Of a DNA stretch of 64,000 nt, positions 34,510 to 49,015 are shown one piece after another. The DNA is from Bursaphelenchus xylophilus (Eukaryota; Nematoda; Chromadorea; Rhabditida; Aphelenchoididae): NCBI GenBank assembly GCA_904066235.2, contig CAJFCV020000002.1, positions 5,580,001 through 5,644,000 of the forward strand, written 5' to 3'. Every line of letters begins with the position of its first letter. Within the stretch, counting starts at the first letter, position 1. The translations under genes and the position numbers were made by a program. The notes under the pieces are model-generated. The model did not search any database. It was given only the letters and a program-made list of their open reading frames with translations, and was not told the DNA's origin.

Positions 34510-37500
34510 TCATTTCTTCTCCTCATGTAACCGGTGCATAAATTCTTCCAACTTCTCTTGGATGTACCTGACTCGTTCTAAAAGTATAAATATAATATTG
34601 TATTGCTTTAAACATATTATCTTGCTTGCTTTAACATATTATCGCAAAATAACGTAATTTCTTAATTCTAACTTACTCAAATTTTCAGCCAAGTCGACTC
34701 TTTTCCCAGTGAGGTAAGTCTTCTTGACATCTTGATCTTGAGACCAATCATCCAAAAGGTCCTTAACTTCTTTCTCCAACCTCCTTTGTTCCGTATTTGT
34801 TATTTGTTGCCTGAGGGCATTCGAACTCAAGTCCAGCATCTTCTTCAATCTGTAGAAAAGAACGACGGCTTGGCAATCCAAATCTCCATCTTGCTCGATT
34901 CCCTGTTTGTAATGCTGATAGTATCCTTGACACTCCACACTGGCTTGCTTTAACCTCTCCAAGTAGAACTCTCTGAAAACATACTGCCATTCTTTGAGCA
35001 TCACATCTTTGGGTATCTCTTTTAGTTCTTTGGTTTCTAGGTTCCGTCGAACCACCGTTACATCTTCTTCATTCAATGATGGCAAATGCTCCTACAATTT
35101 GTTGATATACCCAAACTAACAACTTACCACATTCTGATGCAAAATCTGTCTAAACTCCTTTTGCAAATTCTCTGATAATATATTATCATAAGTTGGATTC
35201 TTCCATTTAAACCATTTATCATAAAACCCAGGGCCTCTGGATTCATTTAACACCTGTTTTGTTTTATCGAGGTATCTATCGACCGCGTCTCCCATAAATC
35301 GGCAGGCAGTTTCCCATGTTCTTCTGTCTGGCACATTGGGATCACTGATCGCATTCAGCTGTATTGCTTTCTAAAACATCATTGTCACTTCAGTATTCAC
35401 TCCGTTACGAAAGCCTTGCAAAACAAACCAAAGCCTGTACGTTTCATTCTACAAACACTTTCAGAAAAATAGGCTAATTTTTACACACACATTTTTGAAC
35501 CATCTATCTACGACAGTTAGGAAAGTTTAGAAATACGCTATAGGTTTTATGAACACATCTTCTTGTCAAAACTCCGCGACCGATTATAATTTCCTGTACT
35601 TTTAGGGGCTTCGAAGTATACGGTAACTTAACTGTTAAGTAAATATTCTTGGGTAATGAAGTATTGCTTTGTTTAACATATTCTGCTGATAAAAGTCATC
35701 TAAGTCATTCCTTCGCGGAGCAGAACCATTAACCGAGATTTTTTTAATTATTTTCCTAACTTCTTACCAAGTAATCCACAGCCTTCATATCCCATTGATG
35801 TTCTTTGAGTATATTCTCGATAACAGCCGTCTTGAGATCATTGAAGATGGGATCATTTTCCTGTCTTCCATTGGAACTTTTCTCCCCCAACACTTGTGCT
35901 TTAAAAACTTCAGCCAAACTCTCCCATCCGACTGTAACTGAGAGATTAGATAGTTCTTTCTCGGTCCAATGTTTCAATCGTATATCAACTGCTGTATTAA
36001 ATGCTCCAGTATTGTTCATTCCTGAGGTTGGTAGTAATATTTGATCAAATATTTGCTTTGATATCAACGACAAAAGCTTGTTTTGAATCAAACTCTCCCA
36101 TTCTTCAGCTGATACCAAGGACAAATTTACAATCTGATCCAAAATCTCCCCTCTGGCTTTATCGAACAACTCATCGCGGTCAAGTTCCCTGACTCTGGGG
36201 AAGGTATTCTTCCATTCTGTCTCCAAATTGAATCTGGCTGCTCTGAATGCATCACATTGCGCATCTATTGTGTCCCTGACCATCCTCCAGAAACAATCAG
36301 AAACTGCCAAAGACATATTCCTCGTGGTCATTTGGGAAGGTTTTAGCACTCCTTCTCTGAAAATCCCAGATATATTTAACACAACAGTCGACTTACTTGA
36401 ACAAACTGGAGTTCTCAAAGAAGTGCTCTTCATATCTTCTAATCTCCTCTATTGAAGCATTCTTCTTATCCATTCCAGTCACAACTCCAAAGTAACCAAT
36501 TGCTTTCATTGGAAATAGTTTCCCTTCCAATATCTTCTTAATTCGATCGGGATTATTAAGATTCTTCTCTGCCAGATCCACTTTTGTTAACACGAGTATG
36601 GTCCTTTGTCCTGAGGGATCTATTCGACTCACCAAATCGGTCACATTACTTCGTTCAGCATCTACCGAGCCGTCTAAAAAACAAATAGACAAAAGATAAC
36701 AGAGAGAAATTATAAATCACATCAAAAACTTACCTTGAATACAAAGGATAATCGAATTTGGATTCTCCATGTGTTGACGGCACATCTGAATAATATCATC
36801 CTTCGTTTCTCTGGCCATATCAGCAGTAACTGTTGAAATAACACCAGGTAAATCAACCAAAACGATCCTCGGGAGATTTGGTCCCTTTACGGTTAACGAG
36901 ATGACATCGTTCGAAACAGTTTTTCCATCTTTAACCGAGTTCCTCATCCTCAATTCAATCTCATTCCTCAGTTTCTCCAAGTCATCTTCTTTTGTCAGAT
37001 CAAACTCTCTGTTACTATCCCTAAACAGCGCCACATGATAAGGTCCCTCGCTAAGTGTGACTTTAACTGGAGCTCGGGTCATCATTTCACCCGAGCCTCG
37101 AGGGAATATTCTGGCTTGAGCAATCATTTCCAGGACTGAAGTCTTTCCTGCAGATTGATCACCAACAACGACAACTCGAGGAAGATTGTCAGTAGTCGAA
37201 TAGGAGCGGTCATATTCATTCAAGATGTCCAGCATCTCTGAATACATGTCGATTAAAGAAACCTAAAAAGAGTAATTAATAAAGCGATATCTTGTTACTT
37301 TTAGTTTCTTCAATCTCTTTAGTTCGCCTTTATCTTTTAGCAGTAACCTTTGCTTCAAAATTTTATTCTCTTTCTCAAGACGTTCCAATTCTCTTTGATA
37401 TTGCAGCTGTGTCTTCAAAATTTCCTCTTGGAGAGCCTGGATTCGTTCTTCTGCGCTCAGATTCTAAATCGTAAGTAATAAACGATGAGAATCAACCTAC

Positions 37501-38212
37501 TTCACTCTTTTCATTGGCCTCCTTCTTCCTTGAAAACATCGAAAATAATGATCCAGAATCTAAAAATAGAACCACTAACAATCAGAACAAGTACTGTAAA
37601 GTAATGTCAGCAAAAACCAACCTCCTCCAGGACTTTCTCCACCATCTGGTCCGCTAGTTGTTGTGGCATCGGTGACTGAAGATAAGAACAATAAATCGTC
37701 CAAGTTATTTGAAGGCCGAATATCCACAAAAAGCTGACCTGACTTATTCTTCAGCTCCCATAGAGGTAGATTTGGAAGTTTTGCTTTCAAATCGAGAGAA
37801 TCAAATCTGTTTCCAAGTTGTTTGAGGTCCTCGGAGAAATTTCTGAATGTAGAATCCTCAAATTTGGCCCATTCAGGCAAGGAGAAGTCCGGTAAACTCT
37901 TCTTCCACTCTTCATACCACTAAAAACAACAAATAATTAAAGGAAACGCCTACTTACATTACCTGCAGTTATCCCTCCTCCAATCAGACCGGTGGCCACC
38001 CAATATCTCAATTTCAGGGCATGTCTCAACAAAACAGTCACAAACATACGCCGTCCATGAATCCTAGGGATCGGCTGGAGCAAACTAAACTCGAAAAATT
38101 ATAGGTCTTAAAAAACATACCCTGTGGGCTTCGCTGCATGAAACCTGCGTACTGGGATTAGAGTATAAGATCGAAAGGCCAACGCTCCATCATTCTCGAC
38201 GTCCTTGTTCAT
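34510..38212 (-). CDS. eat-3: Mitochondrial dynamin-like GTPase OPA1/EAT-3
   Basis: Inner-membrane fusion and cristae GTPase. About a dozen exons. The start [20 protein letters not shown] begins an Arg/Ser-rich mitochondrial presequence (VRRFHAAK). A TM helix follows ([11 protein letters not shown]), then an acidic region, a coiled coil ([17 protein letters not shown]) and the GTPase: G1 GDQSAGKTS (37160), G3 DLPG (36850), G4 TKVD (36590). The stalk and GED-like region follow: [71 protein letters not shown]. The last exon is [20 protein letters not shown] with stop at 34510. All catalytic motifs are intact. A 395 bp intron near 35372-35767 is larger than average. The gene runs towards eIF3f. 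Confidence 0.96.
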
Positions 38213-38665
38213 TGAAAACACTTCGCATGTGCAATTTTCTCATCTACTGGGACATAAAAATGTCTCATGAAATAAATAAAGAATATTTCGATTTTGTTTG
38301 TTTTCGTGGCGAAACCCGTAGGGTAAGAGAATGTTCAGCTCGAGCAATTTTTTTATTCCGCAAAGAATCCCTGTGCATTGATCAAAACACGAAAAATTAC
38401 ACCTCTGTGGTTTATACACGTAGTGTAAAATCATCTGACCTCAGGTTTTCAGCGAATTGTTATGCCCTACGGTTATGTTTTATATTGGAATCAAATTCTT
38501 GTATAACTTTTATTGGCGATGATTGCATTGAAATTCCAATGAAGTGTACATTTATTAAGAGGCATTAGGAGTATCATTAACGGCGATATAAGTTAAATGA
38601 AGTTGGATACATGGTATAATTATTGGACATGTTACAATTTGTGGCTTGGGTAAGACAGACCGGTT
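38213..38665. other. Intergenic region upstream of EAT-3
   Basis: 453 bp between the EAT-3 start and the end of the GILT-like gene. A/T-rich; nothing recognised. Presumed EAT-3 promoter. Confidence 0.45.
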
Positions 38666-40468
38666 TTATATGCAATGAGTAGGCTCAATGTCACACCGAT
38701 AACAGTTATCGCGATCATGGCCAGGTCCTCGGTACCAAAGACAGACCAATCGGTGCAAGTTGTGGTTCAGTCCCTGGACACCGCCAATATTATATCCATT
38801 TACAATTACGTAGTAATCGCGGAGTCTGAGATCAACTTTGTAAACCGATTGGAGAGTAGCTCGCCTCAGGGCATACTGATACCATTCGGCGGATCGAGAG
38901 CACTTTCTGAAATGAGTGGAGTCAGATTGTAATAGTTATTTGATTAATCGTAATTTTTTGATTAACCTTGAGTTGACGTCAACAGGAGCACTTTCCCGAT
39001 CTGCTAAATTTTGTCTCGAAAGGGCTGGAATTTACAGTAAGAAACGATCGTTTCAAATCAGACAGAACGGCGCGCCGGCCCGTTTGCAACGATAAAGTTT
39101 TATGTAACCCACTTACTCGATGCTCTCCGCTACTGTCGGAGTCACCAATTTCTTGCAGAATCCATTCCAAGCCCGCTCCACACCCGGTCCATTCTCCAAA
39201 AGACACAAGAGGATGTTGTTCCTGTCAATCAGATTTGTCCTGGATATGATGCATTCTTGGATGGCTCCGTCGACACAACTTGTGGCTTTACATTCATGGA
39301 GAGCGGGAGGGACAGGAGCTAGATCAATTACCACTTTGCCAGTGTTGTTTTCGGTTCTGAGAGTGTTGTCGTTGACAAAATGTTTCTTCACATAATTGAT
39401 GAAATAGCTTTTTACTGCGGGGTCACTCTGTCTGTAGATGAATTTGAAATGAACTGGGCGACCATAGATGCTGTTGTAGTAATTATTACACTGGGCTTGG
39501 TCAAAGCATGTGGAAGTGATTTCTGGAGTGGAGCACCAGTAATCGGGAGGGGTCTGACATCTATTGGGAAGGGTGATGGGGGCGACGGGGAAGTTCTGAA
39601 AAGTCCAATGATGATTCTTCCTCGGTTATCATCATTTATAATTTTAATTGCAATATTACCTCCAAAGTCTCTGTCCATGACCTCACTTTCTCCGGTAACA
39701 TTATCTGTGCTGCTTGCATGTGCTGATGAGAGTTTCCGTTGATTGCAATGTAAGGAACAAATCGCGGTTTCCTCAGAATCTGCAGAGTTCTCATTTCGTC
39801 AAACTTTTGGCTGGTTGTGGCCTCGGGACCATTGGAACAGGGTCTAGAAAAATAATCAACGAAATTTTGCAAACATACAGGATAGTTGAAGTGAAAATAT
39901 TATTGTAGGTCTTGTCAAAACATTGTTTCATGTTAAGGTTAGGATCCGAAGTCTTGTCTTCCATCTTGGACATGAAACAGAAAAGGACTTTATCTCGTTG
40001 TTCTACGTCGTCCTTGAGGTGTTTCATCACACAAGTTAAAAGACGATTTCCAGTGCACTCTCTAATTCCATGATGACATTTCAATTTACCTGCTAAAGAT
40101 GAATAGGTGTAAACAAAATATAAACAAGTTTTTTAGGTAGCTGTATTATGATTAATCTTACCTTCTTCGTACTTTGAAAGACCCCAAGGCACTGGCTGGA
40201 AGTCGACCTTTTCATAGATAAACGACTGGGCCAACAATCTCGGATAAATCCTCTGAATGAAGTTCCTGGAGTCAGGGCAAGCTGCCTCAAATGATAATTC
40301 GATTTTCATTTTTCGATTCTTTTGATTTTGCACATAATTGGAACAATAGTTTAGAGATCCCGTACATTCCAAAGCGATTCTTGGATTATCACACCAGAAA
40401 TCTGGGGGGACATTGCAAACAGCCGAAGTATACGGTAGCAAAAGGAGCAAGGAGATCAAAGCCAACAT
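38666..40468 (-). CDS. Tandem GILT-like (lysosomal thiol reductase-like) secreted protein
   Basis: Gamma-interferon-inducible lysosomal thiol reductase family. It starts MLALISLLLLLPYTSA (signal peptide, 40468). Domain 1 has PPDFWCDNPRIALEC, the active-site region FEAACPDSRNFIQ (CPDS rather than CxxC), GKLKCHHGIRECTGNR and the C-terminal RKPRFVPYIAINGN. After an intron, domain 2 repeats the plan: TPPDYWCSTPEITSTC, then YRQSDPAVKSYF where the active-site cysteines should be, ECKATSCVDGAIQEC, and a last exon with AEWYQYALRRATLQ, DYYVIVNGYNIGGVQGLNHN and RLVC. The final two exon joins (via 39035-39003 and 38916-38666) were chosen because they keep phase and recover the GILT C-terminus; this end is the least certain part. 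Domain 2 appears redox-dead. Confidence 0.7.
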
Positions 40469-41413
40469 CTACACTCGGGTGGAAGTAGAGACTCGAGGCG
40501 TGCAGTCAGAAGTCTGTGAGAAGTCTACAAGAGGATGGAACTCCTGGTTTTTGATTATATATCAGCCGCCCACCCCGCCCATCTGCACCATCATGTGAAA
40601 TGGGGGAACGTTTCGAAAAAATGACCAATTAAGGAATGTCTTCTATTTTTACCCTCGCCCGGTTCTGTTTTGATACCACCAACAGCTGGACGCATGACGA
40701 ACTTTACACTACCGCCCATCCATTACATAGTTTTACACTCAGCAATCTGTTTATGTTCAGAACTCCATTGACGGATAAAATGAAATTGAAAAAGTGAATT
40801 CCGGGAATATTTTACCGTTGATTGATGGAGGCAGTGACATTTAAATTTTTTTTGAAACATTGTAAGTCAAAAATATTTGTGTCATAAAACGAAAACACAG
40901 TTGTTTGTTCTGCATAATCTCCACTCAAATTGCACTTGGGGTAGGGAGACTGGAGTTAATTTAACAAAAATAGCTTTGTACAGTCACATCCTAGTCGAAA
41001 AGTACAGCCCCAGTCGAAAAGTACAATGTAAATCAAGACATCCACCAGATGACAATAAAAAGAAACTTTCTTTCCCAATCTCAAGCATCAAAACATGTAA
41101 TTAATCACCGAATTTATTGACGTTGGTCTGGCGATCGCTGAATTTACCGTTACTTTTTCAGAGCTAAAATAAGTGGTTTTTATTATTAGCGTAGTCTTAT
41201 TTGATCCGGCAGTTGTTGTTGTAGCCCTGGATAGGACGATGAACCGGTCACGGATTCCGGGGACCCTTCCATTATTCACATCATAAACCACGAAACCAAC
41301 AGCAGTATCCCGTAACAACGTTTATTTAAATGCGTTGAGATGTTCGAAACCAAGGTTACTGTGTCTCCGCCAACGTGTCAGAGCCAGTCCCCTGTTTCGA
41401 AAAGTCTTAGATC
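40469..41413. other. 945 bp intergenic region, no gene recognised
   Basis: Divergent promoter space between the GILT-like gene (minus) and the Clc-like gene (plus). It includes an imperfect direct repeat of AGTCGAAAAGTACA (about 40993 and 41013). An open frame at 41088-41318 on the minus strand begins with TTG and has no family motif. No RNA gene seen. Confidence 0.45.
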
Positions 41414-42171
41414 ATGTGTACATCCCTCATCTTGAAGCCGTTGCTGATCTTTGGCATATCCGCAGCTGTCGCGCTCACAGCCGTCTCCCTATTTACACCG
41501 GGATGGTCGACATACAAGGATGACACTAATAAGACCGTCCATGTTGGCATTATTACTTACAATTGTGGCAAAAATAACGCGACCTCGTTGACGACGGCAT
41601 GCAAAAATTACATAGATGTAAGTTAGATGCCTTATATTAGAGCCCTCAGTAGTGCTCCGTATGTTGAAGAAAAGGAGCACAACCCAGCTTTCCAATGCAA
41701 ACGCTCTTTCCCTTAACGTTTTCCCAGGATATTAAACCTTTCAGAGCCGCCCGAAATGGGAGAAGGCGGTAATCGCGTTGATGTTCATTGCCCTGATCAT
41801 CGAACTTGTAATTCTCATCTGGAGCGTGTTCAGTTGTTTGGCCTTTTGTCTTCCCAGTTGCTTCCCATTGATCACAATTCTAGCTGGACTGGCTACTGCA
41901 TGTTTGGTGGCAGCAATAGCAGTCTATGGTTCAAAGAACAAGAATTCAACTACCGCTCTGTGTAAGTGCAAGTGTAATTTGACCATGAATCTCCCCGTTT
42001 AAAATTCTTTCAGCAGACCTAAATTTGACGACAAATGTAACGAAAGATTGGGATCAACTGCTAAATCTGAGTTACAGTTTTTGGTTGGCAGTAGCGGCAG
42101 CGGTTGTAATGGCCGTTTCTACACTCCTCGCTGCAGTGACATCCCTAATCTCGGTTGTAGTTCCATTTTAA
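41414..42171 (+). CDS. Clc-like (claudin-superfamily) four-TM protein
   Basis: Nematode claudin-like tetraspan of the plasma membrane or junctions. Three exons in good phase. MCTSLILKPLLIFGISAAVA starts TM1. The first loop has the Pro-Gly-Trp (LFTPGWSTY) and later cysteines of the claudin/Clc-like fold (YNCG, ACKNYID). TM2 and TM3 follow in exon 2 (IALMFIALIIELVILIWSVF and ITILAGLATACLVAAIAVYG). The second loop is N-glycosylation-rich (NLTTNVT, NLSYS), and TM4 ends VTSLISVVVPF. Length about 190 aa matches the family. The pore or adhesion role cannot be told from sequence. Confidence 0.75.
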
Positions 42172-42206
42172 TTTAACAAATATTTAACATGCACAAGGTG
42201 ATGATA

Positions 42207-43495
42207 TCAGTCGCCGTTGATCTGACGAGCTGGACTAGTTGTTGTTTGTTTCTCTTCCACCTCCCTAATTAAATTCAGAGATTCCTCCTGCATTAATATA
42301 TCCTTCATCGAGTTCGTGACCTGAAAAATTTTATTACTAAATAATTGTGAAACGTAAGAACGCTTATAAACATCTATCAAGGCATTTACATACCAACAGA
42401 ACGTCTGCTGCCATATCATGAATAGCCCGCTGATGGATCGCGTCTAATGCCCTGAGGCCCGAATTGGCAAATCCATTGAATATGCAAAAGTTAATCACAG
42501 CTAGCCCCTCGATATAAAAGTAGGAAGGAGCAAATATACGCCGTTTTCTAAAAATTTTTGTAATCAAATACCATCATCAAAACCGGTGTCATCATGAATA
42601 TAATCATGATTGTTTCTCGCTGTTTTTTCTTACTTTTGGAGATCGGGAAAAGCACTTTCTTTAGTTAGATCACCAAGTACTTCTTGTCTTAACGGAGATT
42701 CCTTGTAAGAAAAACTGCTCCTGGAGATATCGGTCATCATTTCACAGAAGGCATCACATATAACATCCAAAGACAAATTTTGTAGACTACTACTTATCTG
42801 AAAAAGATAGTCGCAATGCATTGAAAAGTTGACAATCGACTATAGAAAGTGACTTACAAGTTTTATGAGCCTAGAGAGCACAATATACCGGTTCTCTCCG
42901 ACCAGATTTTCGGCCGCTGGATATGGGCCGATCTGAATGGAACACAAAATCCCCGAGTTATTCCCTGCTCTCAATTCAGCAATGTCAGGAAGACCATCCA
43001 ATTTTGAGGGGTCGTGGTAGACACTTGGCGACTTTATAGAAGGAATCCTCACTTGATCCACCCGTTTATTAAAATTTTCGGCACAAGGTCCCTCGGCCAA
43101 GATCTCTTCATTGTAAATGGCCACAAATAACATTTCGAACACAGAAACCAGCGAGTCTTGGCCCAACTGAATGGCTGATAAGTAGACACAAATAAGTGGA
43201 GGTAAGGTTTGTATCACAAAGTTCCGAAAGACACCTAAAAGCTAAATAAGGGCAAAATAACAAAAACGTTACCTAATCTATAATATATTGCCAGAAGCTG
43301 GCCCACCAAGGGTTGAACAGCATCGGTCTGCTCATAATTACATACTAGATAATTGGTAAGGACCTTGGTGTTGCCTACAATATGTTTAAGCGCTTTTCTG
43401 GACTCCGCAGCACTGACTTCTCCGTTGTGGTTCAATGCCGGCCTCAGCAATGTTTCAAGACCATTCAACCAGTCTTGAAGCTGACTACTGTTCAT
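42207..43495 (-). CDS. Hyccin (FAM126 family), PI4KIIIalpha complex subunit
   Basis: Cytosolic partner of TTC7 and EFR3 that stabilises the plasma-membrane phosphatidylinositol 4-kinase complex. About five exons. It starts MNSSQLQDWLNGLETLLRPA. Hyccin signature: VDQVRIPSIKSPSVYHDPSK (human RIPSLSKPSVYHEP), then GPYPAAENLVGENRYIVLSR and an all-helical core with LSLDVICDAFCEMM. The later exon APSYFYIEGLAVINFCIFNG and DAIHQRAIHDMAADVLL completes the domain. The tail is short (ends SPARQINGD), so the long low-complexity C-terminus of vertebrate hyccin is missing. Converges on the Clc-like gene with only 35 bp between stops. Confidence 0.87.
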
Positions 43496-43719
43496 GGCTA
43501 TTTAGACAACATAATCAGCGAAAAACCAAAACAAAAAATGTGTAATGTAAATTTCAAAAAAAAAAAAAAAAAGAAATAGTTTTTGGAAGTATTCGTATAA
43601 AGTTCTCCGCAAGCCGCGCTTCTTCCAATAACATAGGACGCGAAATGCCAGTTTAATGAAAAATAAAAAAAAATTGGAAGTTCGTTGTATCGTATTACTC
43701 ATCAAGAATATCTCTTCAA

Positions 43720-45778
43720 ATGTGGAAGGCAACCATTGGCGTAAAACCACCAGTTCCACCAAAGCCGTCGGCAGATGATGATTGGGATACGGACCCTAAT
43801 TATAAGGTAGGAATTTCTTTTGATCTTTTATTTTGTTAGAACGATGTAAGCGAGAAGGAAGCAAGATGGGGTTCAAGAGTGATCGAAGGTTCTGGTCATC
43901 AAGATGCCCTGAATATGGCCGAATTAAGAGCTCAAGTGATGAAAAGTGATGCAAGTACAAGGGAAAAAAGGCTGGCTGATATGCCCAAGCCCAGTCAAGG
44001 CTACGGCGGAAAATTCGGAGTTGAAATAGACAGAGTGGATAAGGTAAATGTGGCACTTTATGTGTTATTTTTGTGTTTTAGAGTGCTGTTGATTGGTCAT
44101 ACAAAGGTAAAACTGAGGCTCATGTCTCTCAAACTGATCACTCAAAGGGATTTGGTGGCAAATATGGTGTGCAAACTGATCGCATTGATAAATCAGCCTC
44201 TACTTGGGAAGAACGAACTCAGCTTGAGCAACATCAAAGTCAAAAAGGCATGGTTATTTGTTTTTTATTTGATTTTCATGGTTTTTAGATTATAAACAAG
44301 GTTTTGGTGGTAAATTCGGAGTCCAGAACGACAGGAAGGACAAGTCAGCAGTTGGGTGGGATGTAAAGGAGAAAGTGCAACCACATGAGAGTCAAACTGG
44401 TAGACTTATTCATATGATATCGTAAATTATCACTTATTCCAGATTACAAAAAAGGGTTTGGAGGAAAGTTTGGTGTACAAGAGGACCGTAAAGATAAATC
44501 CGCTTTGGGTTGGGAAGAAAGAACTCAATTGCAGAATCATCAGAGCCAAACTGGTATGTCATTCGTTTAAAATAAGTATGTTTTGGTTTTAGATTACAAA
44601 AAAGGCTTTGGTGGAAAGTTTGGAGTTGAAGAAGATCGCAAAGACAAGTCAGCGGTTGGATGGGAGGAACGGGAACAGCTTCAACAACATGAAAGCCAAA
44701 CGGGTACATTACAAATGCAATGACTAATAAGTTGATTAGATTATAAAAAAGGATTTGGAGGCAAATTTGGAGTCCAAACTGATCGAAAAGATAAGTCCGC
44801 CGTTGGATGGGATGAAAAGGAGAAGTCGGAAGAGAGGAAAGGTAAGATTTCGGAGCTTTGTTTATTGGTTTTAGTGCCGGAAGATATCCCAAAAATGAAA
44901 ACATCTGACCTACGAAGCAGATTCGAACAGTTATCTCAGCAACAAGGAAACGATAAGGTAAAGGAAGAGAGAGAACGACGGAAGCGTGAGGATGAAGCTC
45001 TTAAGAAAGAACAGGAAGAAGCCGAAAGAAAGCGACAGCAGAAACTCGCAGAAACAGAAGCTAACAATCCACCACAAATTCCTCCTGTCACCCCGCAAAA
45101 CAATATCCAGCCAGCACCTCCACGTCTCCCTGTTGCACAAGAACCATGTGTTAGACATGTTGTCGAGAGTCCACCAGAACCTCGACCCGTTGTTGAGCTA
45201 GCTCCTGCGCCTACAGAAGAGCACATTCCATCAGAACCTGAACCCCCAACTCATGAGATAAAACAAAGAGAAAGCATAAGTTCGGCCAATGCTGAGGATG
45301 AATGGATCGATGATGATAAACCGGCATTGTATCGACTACCAGCAGCGGGTATTCCTGCCGAACCTGTTGATAAAATAACGGCTGGACAAGGTTATGATTA
45401 CGTTCCGTCAGAGCCCTCCCAACGTCAAACAAATTATGACTTTGTTCCTGAAGAACCTCCTATGAATGCTCATCAAGAAGACCCCTACGAATCTCTCGCA
45501 CACCCCGAACCTTCAGCTCAGGTTCCTCATGCCGCCTATGAGGAACCACCAACCCTTCCTAGTGGAGGATTAATTGCTGTTGCATTGTATGATTATGAGA
45601 AACAGGATGACGACGAGATTGGATTTGATATGAATGATATTATAACCGACGTTGAGCAGGTAGGCATTAGTCCTCTTTTGTAATCATACTTTAGATTGAC
45701 GCCGGATGGTGGAGAGGAATGTGTCGTGGACGGTATGGTCTCTTCCCCGCAAATTATGTCCAACTTCAACGCCAATAA
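43720..45778 (+). CDS. cttn: Cortactin (Arp2/3-binding, F-actin-repeat, SH3 protein)
   Basis: Cortical actin regulator. The start [17 protein letters not shown] leads into the acidic Arp2/3-binding motif [11 protein letters not shown] joined to [11 protein letters not shown], matching vertebrate DDWETDPDF...NDVSEKEQRWG. Six 37-residue cortactin repeats follow, with cores [37 protein letters not shown], and four close copies of [20 protein letters not shown]. Several repeats are each on their own small exon (44290-44830). Next come a charged helix ([20 protein letters not shown]), a Pro-rich linker with YDYVPSEP and YDFVPEEP, and a C-terminal SH3 ([20 protein letters not shown] ... GWWRG ... 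GLFPANYV) ending QLQRQ. All cortactin modules are present and in order. It is divergent from hyccin (224 bp). Confidence 0.96.
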
Positions 45779-45868
45779 CCGCCTTACAACGCATGCATCA
45801 TCAATTTATTTATATTTCTTATCGACTTACATTAATATTACTGTAAACTTTTATAATACATTATTTTA

Positions 45869-46440
<572 letters not shown>

Positions 46441-46876
46441 TATAAGGGACTAAAATGGCTAACGGGACTAACAAACAGCTACTTTATACAGGCTCACGAT
46501 TATAATCCTGTCACGCAATCAAATTCTTATATGAATTTAAAATCAACGATCGGCGGGATGGCCAGTGGATACATCGAATAGCTAACGACTCGTTAAAACT
46601 TCCATAGCCGCATTAATTCGAGTCGGAATGGATGCCGTCGGTGGGTCCAGTTGTCATGACGACCCTTGTTTTTGCGGTAGACGGGATGCTAATCTCCAAT
46701 AACTCTTGGGTTTTGAGTTTATTCGAATACAATGAGTGATATATACATGAAATCAATGAATTACCACGAAGTCCTGAGGACATAAAAAAACTGAGAAGTC
46801 GAAAACACTACTACAATAAGAACCTTAAGAGAAAGGAGTTGAGGCCGAGACCAGTCGGCATTCCTCGTATAACTGA
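46441..46876. other. Intergenic region lgg-1 / pdl-1
   Basis: 436 bp between two minus-strand genes. It is longer than a typical nematode operon spacer but short for two independent promoters. Nothing recognised. Confidence 0.45.
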
Positions 46877-48230
<1,354 letters not shown>

Positions 48231-48868
48231 TCATTGCTTCACTTTCTCGATCCATTGCGAAATCGCCACGAGGGGAGGAATACCCTAAAGATTGAATAAT
48301 CAGTGTCAAAGATAACGAGTTCAACCTACGGTGACATCAGCACGGACATCGCCGACCTTTTCTCCGTTTTTGTTGACCAAAAGGAGGGCGGGGATTCCCT
48401 CCACGTTAAACTTGTTTGCGATTTCCCTAAAACAAATAATTAAATTTTGAAATCGGATGATCTTAATTTCTAAATTGTCATCATACTCAATTTTTGGGTC
48501 TTCGGCTTCGAGAAAGAGCCAATCTCCATGAGCCTCCTTTAGGTAATCGTGACAACTCTCCTTGCTGCGATCAAACGAAAAAAACACAACCTCCAGCTTG
48601 GATGAACCTTTGTTTACTTCGTTGTAGAAATCCTTGAGTTCAGGAGTAAAGGCACGGCAAGGAGGGCACCAATGAGCAGAGAAATAGAACGCAATCACAT
48701 CCTTCCCCTGAAACGTTGGTTCGGTTATTTATCATCTCGTATTTCCTATTAATTACATCCCAACTATAGTCAGTAAAATAAACCTACGTCCAACTCTTTG
48801 ACGTCAGCCGGACTGAACGCACCTCCCTTGTTGCGAAATAATTTCGCGGCTTTCAACAGGGTCGACAT
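48231..48868 (-). CDS. Nucleoredoxin/tryparedoxin-like thioredoxin-fold protein
   Basis: Redox protein with the active site WCPPC. Four exons. It starts MSTLLKAAKLFRNKGGAFSP directly after an acceptor TTTTTTACAG. Core: GKDVIAFYFSAHWCPPCRAF (48700), TPELKDFYNEVN, VVFFSFDRSKESCHDYLKEA, the cis-Pro segment VEGIPALLLVNKNGE, and the end ISQWIEKVKQ. SAHWCPPCRAFTPEL and SxDRSxE are typical of nucleoredoxin/tryparedoxin. A single domain of about 150 aa. It lies 148 bp downstream of the PET100-like gene in the same direction, operon-like. Confidence 0.9.
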
Positions 48869-49015
48869 TGTTCTTTTAAACTGTAAAAAATGAATAGGAA
48901 TAAGACCAAAACGTAGTATTCACGTTTCGAAACGTCCGGTGAAACACGAAAGCCATGATAAAAACAGTATTATTTACACAGCCTAACAAAAAACGATCAA
49001 CAATCGAGGCTGTGA

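Noticed and set aside
38675..38932. Plus-strand frame of 85 codons
   Set aside because: It is the antisense shadow of the last GILT exon, which matches the family C-terminus (DYYVIVNGY, RLVC).
41088..41318. 76-codon minus-strand frame
   Set aside because: Begins with TTG, has no motif and no supporting splice sites.
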